Shown: positions 23,553 through 36,244 of the stretch, piece by piece
Position numbering within the stretch: position 1 is the stretch's first letter
Layout of the letters: each line of letters starts with the position of its first letter
Assembly: GCA_019914945.1 (NCBI GenBank)
Contig: CM034109.1
Span: 8,610,479 to 8,674,478 of the forward strand
Origin: Typha latifolia
Taxonomy: Eukaryota; Streptophyta; Magnoliopsida; Poales; Typhaceae
Direction of reading: 5' to 3'
DNA: 64,000 nucleotides
Notes under the pieces: model-generated
The model's input: only the letters and a program-made list of their open reading frames with translations
Told to the model about the DNA's origin: nothing
Database searches by the model: none
Translations under genes and position numbers: made by a program

Positions 23553-23568
23553 CACGTGTCGACACGTG
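23553..23568. promoter_or_regulatory. 16-bp palindrome with two overlapping G-box/ABRE cores
   Basis: CACGTGTCGACACGTG is a perfect inverted repeat that joins two CACGTG cores through a central TCGA; the right core continues as ACACGTGGC, an ABRE-like word. bZIP and bHLH factors bind such sites. It lies about 1.5 kb upstream of the NAC start and 1.85 kb upstream of the DMP start, so its target gene is uncertain. Confidence 0.5.
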
Positions 23569-25042
23569 GCAACAATACATACCGCAACGTGGTAGGAGTA
23601 GATCTCCTCATTTTGAATTCAGACACAAATTTGGTTGCGGTCCCCCACATTTAGGCATCCCTTTCCTCTAGCGTAAGAGCTATCTTGTCTCAATAAACTA
23701 ACAGTTGCCCTAACCAATTCCTGCAAAATACACTACACCCATCAAACTTACAATCCTTCCTCCAACCTGACACCTGTTCTCGGCCATCCAGCTGGCGGAC
23801 ATCGAGCCCGAATGGATCAGTCCAATCCAACAAAGTCCAACAGCTAATCCTCCTTTGGACATTACAAGCCATGTCTTGTGGGAATATTGGCTTCTTGGGA
23901 AGCCATAACACTCCATTAAATTCTCATTACTGACTAATAATTGAGTATTAAGGAGAGATCTCTTAAATTGGAAGATGGGCCTCTTTGACACCCAAGATGA
24001 TCAGAAAAAGGATTCACATGATCACATGACCTTGGTCGCATAAATTCTAATAACTCTGATGCGCATATAGTATAATATAACATATACACGCTAATTATAA
24101 GTTTAGATTAAAAAAAATTGCTTAACCCTTTAAGAAACATGCTAAAATAGATTTGAATCATGCATATATAATATTGGATAAATATTAATCTCAACGTCTA
24201 CAAAATAGTCAAATAGCTAGAAAATATTGGATAAAATGGATCTAGGCAAAGTGGTAGGCTTAAATCTCTTGTAGGGTATGTCTTCCGATTCACTCTAGGG
24301 TGACCTTGTAGCTAAAAGTCTCTCTCGATCTCCTCTCACATATTAGATATACATCACTCTCAGGATGGTGAAACGTCTGATACGAATCAGGTTGCCCCAT
24401 CCCTACTCAACCCAGTTGCTTTTATTCATTTTTATAGTTCTTTTACTAGTAATTAATCTTTCTAATTTTGCCACTAATTTTTCTCATCATGGTCCATTGT
24501 TTCATAATTAATATGCGTATAGAAAGCATGGCCAATCTTGAGGGGTAAGCAACCAAGTACTATTTGCGAAGATATATGAACTTGTCTTGTCTTTTCCTCT
24601 TTTTTTTTCCCCTTTGTTTTCTTTGGTTATCTTAAGGAAGTAGGAGACATTTGGGAGGTTCTCTTCTCTGCTCTTTTCCTCCCATCTCTCACGTTGGGGA
24701 ATGATGATCAAAAGTTGTGGAGAATTCTATTCTTTCCCAAAGCTCAAGGGGATCTCTCAGAGGGAGAGGGGGGGAGAGAGAGACAGAGGAACATAACTTG
24801 ATAGATTTAATATAGACAAGCTTCTTTCTCCTTTTCCTTTACCACACTCTCTTTTTCTTTGTCCTCTCCATTCTTTGTTCCAACTTGCCTCTCTCTCTCT
24901 CCCCCGCCCCCCCTCTTGGCTCTCTCATTGCTCTCTCTTTTGCTAGATTTAGACAAGAGGAATGAACAGCGAGATTAGAGAGAGAGAGAGTTTCTTTCTC
25001 TAAAAGTAAATGGTGGGGATACATGAGACGTAAGGTAGAAAG

Positions 25043-25694
25043 ATGACATGGTGCAGTAGCTGCGACGACGTTGATCGCACCGTCGACAACCACTCAGCTT
25101 CGTCGACCACCGCCGTCATCTGCAAGAAGTTGCATGTTAACTACATCAAGAATTGCCCATCGTGTGGTCATCCGATCCAATGGGAAGAGCAGGTGATATA
25201 TTATAACCTTTATTGCTCTACGATAATAGTTTTTTGATAAGACAAGTGAAAACTTAATAGTACGTGTTTCAACTAAACCGGTGCAGCTCTAGAATTTAAA
25301 CTTGGAAGAAATTTATACATCATGAGCCTCTTTTAACCATTTGACGATCGATTAAGATATTACGCTGAAATTCTAAGTTGTTAACCAATGTAATGTATGA
25401 TTTCAGGCTACTTCTTCTGGCATCCAAGATTTGCCGGGATTACCGGCTGGAGTTAAGTTTGATCCATCGGACCAAGAACTTCTCGAGCACTTGGAAGGTA
25501 AGGCAAGGCCAGATACGCGAAAGCTTCACCCTCTGATTGATGAGTTTATTCCTACTATTGAAGGAGAGAATGGTATATGCTACACTCACCCTGAGAGATT
25601 ACCTGGTAATGAAATATTTCTACTTTCTTTTTTTTTCCCTTTTGTTAGATGTATGACCTTTCAATCCCTTCGTAATATATATGTGCGTGCGTGC

Positions 25695-25786
<92 letters not shown>

Positions 25787-26643
25787 ATAAGACCATCTGT
25801 TAATATGGGCGGCCAAAATTAATTTTTACAAGTTGTAATTGGTAAACTTCCATCTCAAATACTAAACCATAATATTTGTAAGTGTTGTAGGTCAAGAGTA
25901 CACTCATGATTGCGTGCAAATATATACCTACAAGTTTTGTGGAAAAATATTGTGTGTGTGTGTGAAAAAGGTGGCATGCATATCCAAACTAAAAGCATTG
26001 ATTAGATCTCAATTCCTATTGCATGACAAGTGATTGGTCGTCGAGTAAAATGTATCGATGTCTGCTGATGTTAAATGTTCTAACATTTACCTATTTCACT
26101 CTTCTAATTACAACTTGTATATGAACTCCACTTCAAAGTGATCATATGCTAAGATACCTCAGAAATATTCATATTGTCAGTATGTTTTTCAGAATTTATC
26201 GCCTATAAAACAATAGGATTGCTTGTTCTTTCTTTCTTTTCTTTTCCTTTTGGCTCTCTTTTCTAAAGCTTAACTGCTTTAGTGATCAACAATGTTGGCA
26301 ATTAATACTTTGCCTAAATTGGACTCGCAACAATAACTTGAGAACATCGATCCAGGAAAAGTAATATATGTGTGTGTACTTCTTGTTCAACGATTATTTA
26401 CATGATCAGAAGCAAGCAACAACATGCCTCCTAGCACATTGATATTAGACAACATTAGTTATGTTGGAGCGTATTAAAACTGAGTTGCAATTGGGTGATC
26501 TTTTCATAACACCTCTAGACGCTTTAAAATTTTGAATATCTTACGACATCTCTTAAGAAAACAACGTACTGATGCATAATATTTATATATATGTCTCTAT
26601 GATCAAATTGTTCACACAACGTCCATGTACTTCTAAGTGTGTG

Positions 26644-26678
<35 letters not shown>

Positions 26679-27277
26679 CATTGCATGATATACTTCTAAA
26701 TGCATATATAGGAGTCGGCAAGGATGGAGTAATTCGGCACTTCTTCCATCGCCCTTCCAAGGCATACACAACGGGGACGAGGAAGCGGAGGAAAGTACAC
26801 ACAGAAGCGCACGGCGGCGAGACGCGGTGGCACAAAACCGGGAAGACGAGGGCGGTTCTTGTCAACGGTAAGCTCAAGGGATACAAGAAGATCCTAGTCC
26901 TCTACACCAACTACGGCAAGCAGCGGAAGCCGGAGAAGACGAACTGGGTGATGCACCAGTATCACTTAGGCTGTGACGAAGAAGAGAAGGACGGTGAGCT
27001 AGTCGTGTCCAAGGTCTTCTACCAGACACAACCAAGGCAGTGTGGGGCTGCGGCGGAGAAGGAGATCATAACAGTTTCGACGAAATCTAACTGCAGTGAT
27101 CTAAATGATCACGAGAGTGATAGCAGCAATGTTATTCTCAGAGAGGCAAACATTGTGGGGTTCTACAATCCATCACTGATATCATACGACCAAGGTAGTA
27201 ATCATAGAGGAACAACCTCACCTCATATGATACCTAATTTTGCAGTACATGCAAGAGGGACTACCTTTCTTCCTTGA
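25043..27277 (+). CDS. SND2: NAC transcription factor, SND2/SND3 (ANAC073/ANAC010) group
   Basis: A nuclear transcription factor, probably a second-tier regulator of secondary-wall genes (family knowledge for SND2/SND3). Three exons, 25043-25192, 25407-25605 and 26712-27277, give 304 aa. Exon 1 encodes a 50-residue N-terminal module with C4-x2-C7 and C38-x2-C41 (MTWCSSC and [11 protein letters not shown]). The NAC domain spans about 59-215: [20 protein letters not shown] (A), [52 protein letters not shown] (C), [11 protein letters not shown] (D) and [10 protein letters not shown] (E). The C-terminal tail is short and variable. The start codon is ATG followed by a W-C pair, conserved in this group. 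Intron 2 contains a long GT repeat and an AC repeat. SND2 is the closest group name; SND3 cannot be excluded. Confidence 0.92.
25682..25784 (+). repeat. (GTGC)n(GT)n microsatellite in NAC intron 2
   Basis: About 103 bp: a few GTGC units, then an uninterrupted GT array of about 43 dinucleotides. It starts about 75 bp downstream of the exon 2 donor. A short GT array of about five units recurs near 25952-25963. In the pre-mRNA this is a UG tract. Confidence 0.97.
26638..26678 (+). repeat. (AC)n microsatellite in NAC intron 2
   Basis: A GTGTGTATAC run passing directly into about 15 AC units, ending about 35 bp before the exon 3 acceptor. It is complementary to the GT array earlier in the same intron. 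Confidence 0.95.
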
Positions 27278-29089
27278 GTACATTACTACTCGATCGACGT
27301 ACTTAATTTGTATGGCATGACATGCATAGAGAGTAAGAAGACAAAGAGATAAAGACATAGAGATGCCAAAGGTTGCATGCATGCATGCATGCTCGTTGGT
27401 CTACGTTGATAGGAGAAACAATTTACTCGTGTCAATAATCATGAGTCATGACTCAAGATAATTAGCTAGAGAGATTGCATGATTTAGCGAGTAATGTCGC
27501 ATATGAATCGGCAATAAATTAAGCTATCTGCTCTGGCCTGAGATTGTTGTAAGGATATTGTTTACTAAAACTCGTGAGATCCCTTAAGTGAAGTTATAAG
27601 ATGCATGGTTAAATTATCTACAAATCCAATTTTTTTCAATCATAGATATGATTTGATTATTTTTTTTAGCTTCTTAACTGATTGTAAATTTGAGTTGGAG
27701 AGCAGGCATGTTCATTCATAATGACAAGTAACTTAGCTACTGAAATAGGACAAGGTGAATAGCAAAAAGGTTGGTACATTTTTTAAAAATAATTACAGCC
27801 GCCCCTTGAATTATTGGCCATTTTCATGTGGAACTCGTAATTTTTTTGTTTGATTTTATTAAGAGCCAATTTTAATTTAATTAGACACTGATGTGAGAAA
27901 ATGTTACTTTTATTTAGAGGAAAGAAAGAGAAAGATATTAAAAATAAAATGGTCATTTAGCTCCGTATGACTGTGGAATAAGTATAAATGTATTCTAATA
28001 TAATGAGGTTTATACTTATTATACTATCCAAATAATAGTTTATCTCAATAATGATTTACTAATATCTACTTCTTATCATCTTCTCTTTTATTTTATATTT
28101 ATCAATAACTTTTAATTATTATTTTGCTCTTAAAAAATATCATTTTATTTCCCTCTGTCTTCTCCTCGCTCCTCATCCACTAATTATGTAATATATTTGA
28201 GTCTATTGCTAAAATATAAATTTATTATTTTTATATCATTTCTAGTGTAATTATTATATCACTAATTTATAAACCAAGTTTAAAAAATGAGCATAATAAA
28301 ACTTGTTTGGAAACGTTATTGCACAACCAAACTCCCCCAATTACTTGTCCCAAAGTTGCCAGCCTAATGAGAGATATAAACCCGGGAAGATTTTTCTATT
28401 TAAAAATGCCAATAGACAATTAGTTTAACAGATCGAGGTGTGATTATCCATAGCTTTTATGAACAGATTAAAGAAGATTATATTATGTCACTTCTAGCCA
28501 ATGAAATTGCCAATTAAGCAACGTTGCTTCAGGAAGCTGATACTATTTAAAACCAGAGCATTGCTCCAAAGAGACTATGATTGCTAGCTAAAAAGTGAGG
28601 GAAAAAATAACCACCTTTACAAACTCCTCTACTTTTAACTAGAATCAGTCATATTATTGAACTTTATTCCCTAACTAAGAAACACACCATACCCTAAGTT
28701 ACGGAACTTTATCTTTCGTATTTCAAAGCTTAAGCAGGTTGCCGGAAACTTTTCTCAAATTCTGTCTTCCATTTGTTATTCTTACTCACATTCACTATAA
28801 TTTTGAAGATTATTGTAGGTCATTGTTCTTGTTCATTGTTCACAGATGCATGCCTAACACCAAGACAGAGAGTAATAAAGGACCAAATCATTCTTGTACA
28901 GCAAAAATTAATTACATAAATTTGATGTTACGAGTGAAAAACCACAATCGAAACAAACCAGAATTACCAAAAAGACTGAAAACTTCAAAACATAAAAACA
29001 AACTCACATAACCTCCCGCAAATCCTGCCACGTACATTTAATGATGGATTCAAAATAAGCACGTATCCATATCCATGTCGTTGTAAGAG
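27278..29089. other. convergent intergenic region, NAC / GBPL3-like
   Basis: The NAC 3' flank includes a tandem GCATGCATGCATGCATGC tract at about 27375-27392, which creates several overlapping RY-type CATGCA words; as part of the 3' side it may be incidental. The rest (27700-28700) is AT-rich with transposon-like texture, but I could not define element ends. No gene is seen. Confidence 0.45.
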
Positions 29090-32000
29090 TTACTTGCTGA
29101 TGACATGCTTTTCATACAAGGCAAGAATTTCCTTCTTGTTAGGATTCTTTAACTGTAGCAATTGCGCACCAAATCCATTCTTCGTGAGTTCCTGTTTCAG
29201 TTTCAAGATAGTGAACTTAGTATAGTCTTCAGTTCCAGTCTCTTGAATCTCCTGGCGCTCAGTGTTTTTCTCCTCCCCTTTAAAAACTGAGCCACCATCC
29301 TCCATGTGAGTGTACTTGAAGGGGCTAGTTGTACTTTTGGATCTCTTTCTTCTCCTTCCAATATCTTCATCAATGTCCATATCATGTACTGATTCTGTGC
29401 CCATGCATTCATCCATCCTCGTGTGCCTCCCATGTGCGGTCCTTAGCTTGCTATCAAGTGCAGACTCATTAAGCTGGACAGACGTAAGTTGCTGCTGGAG
29501 GGCATCGAGTTTCCCTTGAGTTGCTTGCAGCTGCAATGACAAGGTCTCTGCCCTTCTGCTAGCCTCTGCAAGAGCTGCACGTTCAGTTGACAATAGATTT
29601 TCAAGAACTTGGACTGTGGTAGACCTCTGCTCATTGTTTCGACCCAACATCTCCTCAATTTCTCTTTCACGCTCATCGACACTTCTCTCAAGTAATGCAA
29701 CCTTGGAAATTGCATCCATCTCAGATTGACGAAGCTGCTCAATTTCACACATCAGCCTGGCCCTTTCCCTCTCCAGGCTTTCAAGTTGCCTTTCAGTTCT
29801 CTCAATCAATGCCAATCTCTCCATCGCCAACCGCTGAACTTCACCCTTCTCCTTTTGTGCAGCAACAGCTTCTGCACGAGCAGCGTCAGCCAACTCAGTA
29901 GCTCTTTTAGCGTCCCTTTCAGCATCCTTGCACCTATTGTCTATTTCATCAAACTTTTTGCACTCAGAAACGTACTTCTCTTGCAGATGGTTCTTTTCTT
30001 GCTCCAGAATTCTTAGTTGTTTCTCATGTGAATGAGCTTCAACTTTTATAGCATCTAAGTTCTCACTCAACATTTTAATCTCTTCCTTCAAAGTAAGAGA
30101 ATCTGACTCATGGTTCTTCCACTTTGACTCAGAAGCCTGAATACAAATTACCTCTATCATTATATAAGCATGAAAAACTTGGTACTGCTTGTCAAAAAGA
30201 GTAAATTAATACGATAACATAAAGAAAATGGAAAGTTAACATCTAGCATCTACCTCCAATCGCGAGATCAAGCTTGCAACATGCTTCTCAGATTGATTGA
30301 TTTTTGCAGTCAAATTCATTATTTCTTCTTCCTATTGAATATAATCAACAGTCATCAGGTTAACATGAGATAATAAGTTATGCAGAAACAAATAAGATCA
30401 GATAAGTTATATACCTTCTCCGCTAGCTGGTGAGCCAACTCTGCCCTTAGAGCATCTTCCCTTTCTTGCACCTTCTTATTTGTGCGTTCCTGTGCTACTG
30501 CTGCTCTCTGCAGAGCTGTTTTAGCTTCTCCAACAGCTACTTCATATTTCCGCTTCCACTCTGATGCCTCCTCCTGAGCAGATTCCGCCTGTTCACGAAC
30601 AGCAGCTAATCTTCCTTCACTGACATTTATCCTAGATTCTAGAGCAGCAAGTTGAGATTTTAACTTCTCCTCCTCAGCCTTCTGCTCAGAACTACTTTGA
30701 TCATATTTATTCTTCCATTGGGCAGATTCACGTTTAGCAAGATCGAGAGCATTTGATAAACTTGCGCACCGCTCATCTAACTTGCTGCATTTGCTTTGCA
30801 GATCTGCAATATGACCTGCATAATCATTAGAAATTTTTTGTTTATCACTGATAGCCTCCTCATAGCGTTTCAAATATTCAGTCCTGTGCTTCTCATTTGC
30901 CTCAAGCTGCTTCTTAAGCAATGTCAATTTATCATCGCTTGAGGTGCATTTCAATCGCAGGGCACTCCTTTCAGTTTCAATATGATTCAACTGCCTTTTG
31001 AAAAGGTCCAGCACAGGTCCCCCTAAGCTGTATGTTTTAAAAACAAAATAAAAAGAAGGCAATTAAATGTACAGTAAATTGTCCAGAACTTGAACAACAA
31101 TGGCACCTATTGAATTGGTATCAGGTTTGTCATATGTTAAAGTCAGAAAAATGAATCTTACAGACCAACTTAACCCAACCTGATGCAATTATTAATGGAA
31201 GGAATCAAAGCTGCAATAGTATGAAAGGAGAAGCTCATTTGCAAAATGAGTAATGCATCTAAAAGTTTCATCTACAAGGCCACAGAGCTTGCAGTATAAT
31301 TCAACAAAAGCAGGAAGAGGAGCTAACCACTGTTGTAGGAAAACAGACAGCTTCTTCCACTTTGCTGGACCATGAGAAGAAGACTCGTATTCAGAGAGCA
31401 GACTGTCCAAAAGCTGCATAGATTCAACAACTACCAACTTATCTACTATAATACTGTTACTCAGAAAAGAGATGGAGAAGCATAAAAGCATTGACAAGAG
31501 TATAAAGCTTCAGAGTTCGATCTGTTTAAAGTCAGAAAAAATAATAACAATTGCGTGCCAGATGCCATTCCATACAAGACAGTCATATCAAAAGCTTGAT
31601 ATGCCATAACATAAGATGCTACACGAACTAGCACGATTGATACTTGCCACAAAGGAAACAAAGGGGCTATACAAGACTTTCCTCATTTAGAATTTAACAC
31701 TAAAGTTCTTTAATATTTAATTTCTTGTTTTAACTTATCAGCATTGTCTGATACTGAATAATAAAACGTGAGAATCAGACCATATTAATCACCAAATACA
31801 GAACCAACAAATGTATGTATTAGCTGAGATAGTTGCATCAACTTACATGGGATACCAAATGTATCAATAATCACAAAGAAGAAGAAAGTTGCAAAACACT
31901 TTGAAGACCTACTTAAGTTTGTTGTAGGACATTAAAAAATAAAAAAGATCACGCCGTATATTAAAGTAAACTAATGTAAACAAAAAAAAAACGACTGCTA

Positions 32001-35000
32001 TAGTTATAAAAAAAATGAATAGTTCAAAATAAAAGCCACATAGATCTATATAAAAGATTCAGTGTTTACATATCTAATAATCTGCATTCTATTCTTAATC
32101 CACTTATAGGTAGCTATAGTATGCCACGACGGGCAGTTCTCCCGTGTACTCACTACGTAGTAGAACTATGCCTTGGACCTATTCTGATGCAACTGATTCT
32201 TGTTGGACAAGGAACCACATTCACACCAGGTTACCCTCTAAGCAGCCTGAGCCTGACTAGGCATATATGAAGTGAAATTCCAGTGCATGATGATAATGGC
32301 ATATATTAGAACACTTACACGAATCACATCATCCAATTTCACATCAGGAACATGACAAGCTGCTCGCAACTTTGCATCCATGGCCTGTAAAGTGTTCGAA
32401 CAATGCAAATCTGCCTCTAGGAAAGCATTTTTCTTGTAGTCCTGCACAGCATGCAGTAAACAAAATCAGTCACCTACGTTGTATCTCCAAATAAGTAACC
32501 AAGAAACAAGTCCAATTAATTGAATGCTAACTATAAGTTTGGCAAATGGAAATAATTTCTTCACACACGGAATCTCACAGTGCACAAGTTTTCACTGGGC
32601 ATCCATAAGAACCAATATCATCTAAGGGTTTTATTTACGAAATATAGAGCTTCCAAATTGACCACAAAGTTCCTTTTTTGTGCTTAATTTTTCAAGCTTT
32701 GGCAGAAACGGATTGGTTTCCACAGAAAACGGTCCAAAATCAACACCCAAGTTCACTGCCCAAGGCTGAAATGAGCAAGATAGATTTGTAACATACTAAA
32801 ATATTGGTTTATCCAAAGTAACGGGTATGAACAGAACCAGAACATGATATCCGATAGCTATGGTACAAAAAGCAAGCTTACAAAAATATTCACTAACAAA
32901 AGGTAACGAAAAAGTCGAAAAGGTTTAATGTTATCTTAAGAGGGAATATGAGCCCTAGCTTAAGTGGAAGTTTGCCTAGGTCCTCTCTCAAAAAATTCAG
33001 AGTTATACAAATTTAATAGTATTTGCACACAATTTGGGAGACAAAAAACCAATAAATAGAATGTTTCAAAACCATCTGCTATTGAAAAAAAGAAGTTGTT
33101 TTGCATTTCATAAACACGAAAATATTTGGATTAAGAGTTGGCAATAACCTCAAAGGCCTTTCTGAAAGAGCTATGTAGAAGCTTTTCATAATTCAAACGT
33201 GTTGATCCAGCTCCCACAGCACAATCAGCAAAAACTCTAAGAGCTTTTCCAACAGCATCTTCATGTGCTTCTCTCAGAGCAGCCTAAAAAATAAGCATGA
33301 GGGAATAGCAAATTTCCAAGTAGGGGCAGTCGAAATAGCATCAGACATAGCAACCAACCTCTTCTACTGGTCTTGTACGGTCAAAAGAAGACATATAAAT
33401 TTCAACTGCAGAATCATATGCCTTGCGACATTCTGCCTCTTCAACATTCTGCAAAGTTAGCTAACATCACTATTCCAACATCAAGAAGATAGGATTGAAT
33501 AACTACTAAACCAGCTGAAGCACTAGTAAGTAGTAACGTCCATGTTTCACTTCAGCAAGGGATACAAGTACTATAGTGGAAGTACACAACTCAACAGAAA
33601 CAATTATTAATCAAACAAACAACCTACTTTCTCTCTTTATATTCCTAAACAAAGAGCTTCATAACCAATATAAAAGCCACTCTCGTTCACTTATAACTGA
33701 ACATCTAACAACCCGCAGTATCATAAATAATTAAATACGTAAAAAAAGAACAGCAGACTAAGTGAGAACTGACAACAATCAACTACAGCATAGGAGTTTG
33801 GAGTAATCTTTTCTCTAGCAACAGCCCAAACAGGTCCAAGAATGAATCGAAAGTGGTAGATGTGCTAAAGGTTTAGTCACCAAATGACTTGGAAGTTTTA
33901 AACGATAACTAACCTGCCATGAGGATGAAATTGTAGGGACAGCACCACTATTGATAGCGTCCAGAAATGATTGTGTGATACCAGCAAGGATTGAACCTGT
34001 CATAATGGTTGCTCCAACTTGTTTAGGTCTAGTTCGTTCAAATACGAACTTTGTCAATGCATCTAAACCAGATCTGAATTCTGGACGTAACTTGTCTATC
34101 TGCAAAAGATGGCAATGGAATCTTACAAATGGATTGAAATAAGTAGGGATAATGCAACATTAAAAGGTACACTTACAGGAATTTGATCGAGGCGTTGAAG
34201 ATCATTTTCATTGTTCACAGGACGCACAAGTGTAAAGCATTCCCTATCTGGAAAAAGAGCACGAATGGACTCTCTGATCTAGAGAAAAAGATAAAATACA
34301 TGTAAGTATTACTGATCAATCAACCTTACATGTCATGCAATAAAAGTTTATTTAGTACCTCATTCTTGCCAGATATGTCTTTTCCTCCACCAAACATAGG
34401 TCTTAAGGCTAGTTCAAGGTAATCACGTGGGGTAATTTTCTGATTTTCTTCTGTTAAGTCCAGATAGAAGTCCTAAAACATAAAAATATAGTAACAAAAA
34501 TCAGTGGGGCACAAATTTCCAATTATAAACAGCAACAACACAGAGATCTGCAAAAAGTACAAGATTACACCTACCCTCAATAACCACACAAAGACCGGAG
34601 AAAATTGCCCAAGCTCGGATGATGTAGACCTTCCACCAGAGGCCCTAACACGAATATGTTTTGTCATTTCCGTGACGAGAGATAGACGGTCAAGTGCAGC
34701 TTCATCAATTCCACCCATCTGCAAAAAATAAATGAACATAAATAGTTAATGCTTCCGTCCTCTAAGTATGCAGATAAATGAATATATGCGTCAAGCTAAC
34801 AGAAGAGAATCATTCAGTTCCATACTTCGATTAAACATCTCAGTTCAGAGCATGCATACCTGGTTGTAAATAAACATGCTCGACAATAGAACAGCCAAAG
34901 AAAATATTTGAGTACTGTACGTCCCCTGCCAAAGAGAGAGATGAAATGGAAATTTACATTACTCATACAGCAAATCGATACAACATAAAGTCAGAAACTA

Positions 35001-36244
35001 CTAGGTAATGTAAAACAAACCAAGAAACACTAGCATTGTATGGTGTCAAGCATACATACAATGCCAGATAAAAGAAGTCATGAAATAGGAAAGCGAGAAC
35101 TTCCCAGTGTAGTACTAGAAGACTAGAACTCCAAGAAAAAATATTGAAATAATAGAATATTTTCAAGCTCCTCAGACTTAGAATGGCATTGTTGAAAACA
35201 CACAATCCTTCTAGTGTCATATAGACCAGTACCTCCCTCTAGAAAAAGAATATAGCTACACATCCACCTTATATACATAATTCACAATTAAAATGACAGA
35301 CATTTTAAGTGAGAATTTGGTGCATGCAGTGCCCAAATACATAAACAAAAATCACAGAACCAATAGAATATAAGTGTTTGACACAGAATGAAGGAAGAAA
35401 GCTAACCGTTTGATCATATGCATCAATCCCTTCAGTATCCAGCAATAAAAGATTGTACTCAGTTCCATCAAGAGCAGTTCTCTTTAATGGTGCACTCCAC
35501 ATCCAAAGCCCCTTGGTGCAAGGTCGATGAGTAGGGGCTACTTGGAAACCATTGGTTCTTCCTATAAGCTATAATTCCGACACATAACAAGTTAATGAAA
35601 ATATTTGCTCAAAAAAGGATAATTCTCAGTTGTAGTAGCCCAATAATATAAAATGTAAAAGCATTATCATCAGCAAACAAACTAATGCCCACATTTAACA
35701 GACGTGGCCGAGGTATATATTATTACTAGTCCAGGATACCTGAAATATGAAGAAAAAAAAAATTGTTTGACCTAAAATGAGCAGATACCCATGGTAATCG
35801 AGTCGGATTTGCCATCCTAATCTTAAAAATTTTACATGAAACTAAAGAGCAGCATAAACCCTAGAAAAGTGGCATCAACCAAATTACTATAAAAAAAATA
35901 CATCAAATTGGCTAGGAAAAATTTACCTGATTCAAGATAAAGCTCTTTCCCTGACGAGCGCGACCACAGACGGAGACGACACCGATGGGTCCTTTGACGA
36001 GATGGAGCGCCGCGACGGCCTCCGGGTCCATCTTGAACACGCCATTCTCATCGCAGTAGACGAGGCGTAGCGGCCTCGCGGGGCCGAGGGAGGTGGGGCC
36101 CTGGCCATTGCTCGCGGAGGAGGACGAATTGGGGAGTCCATGGCTAGGGTTTTGAAGTTCCGGTCTCAGAGAAGGGGAGGAGGTCGACGACGACGACCCT
36201 CCTCCGCCGCCGCCGCCGCCTCGGAATCCGAGCATATGCATCAT
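29090..36244 (-). CDS. GBPL3: guanylate-binding-like large GTPase (GBPL3 type)
   Basis: A dynamin-related GBP-family GTPase with a very long coiled-coil tail; Arabidopsis GBPL3 acts in nuclear immune condensates and at the nuclear pore basket (family knowledge). Fourteen exons on the minus strand: 36244-35927, 35568-35407, 34925-34860, 34718-34575, 34472-34359, 34278-34177, 34099-33914, 33448-33359, 33283-33149, 32441-32319, 31413-31328, 31027-30415, 30331-30254, 30136-29090; total 3264 nt, 1087 aa. A Gly/Ser-rich head (residues 1-45) precedes the GTPase domain: P-loop GRARQGKS at 94-101, switch region APTHRPCTKG about 117-126, G3 DTEG at 150-153, G4-like LLRD near 228-231. A helical GBP-C region runs to about 500, then coiled coil to about 970, a basic GRRRKRSKST cluster (possible NLS) and a C-terminal SAP-like helix pair (FTILKLKQELTKNGFGAQLL). 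The start is one of three clustered ATGs (MMHM). Confidence 0.95.

Larger units (their letters stand above)
21705..25042. other. divergent intergenic region, DMP / NAC
   Basis: About 3.3 kb, AT-rich, between the divergent DMP and NAC genes. It contains the foldback element at 22850-23490, a 16-bp double G-box palindrome at 23553-23568, and CT/GA tracts at about 24600-24990 (including GAGAGAGAGAGAG near 24977), which are likely part of the NAC leader or promoter. Short open frames at 23690-23991 show no recognisable product. Confidence 0.5.

Noticed and set aside
25606..25790. Reading through the NAC exon 2 donor into a Cys-Val repeat
   Set aside because: The frame is intron 2 and its GT microsatellite; splicing to 26712 restores a canonical NAC domain.
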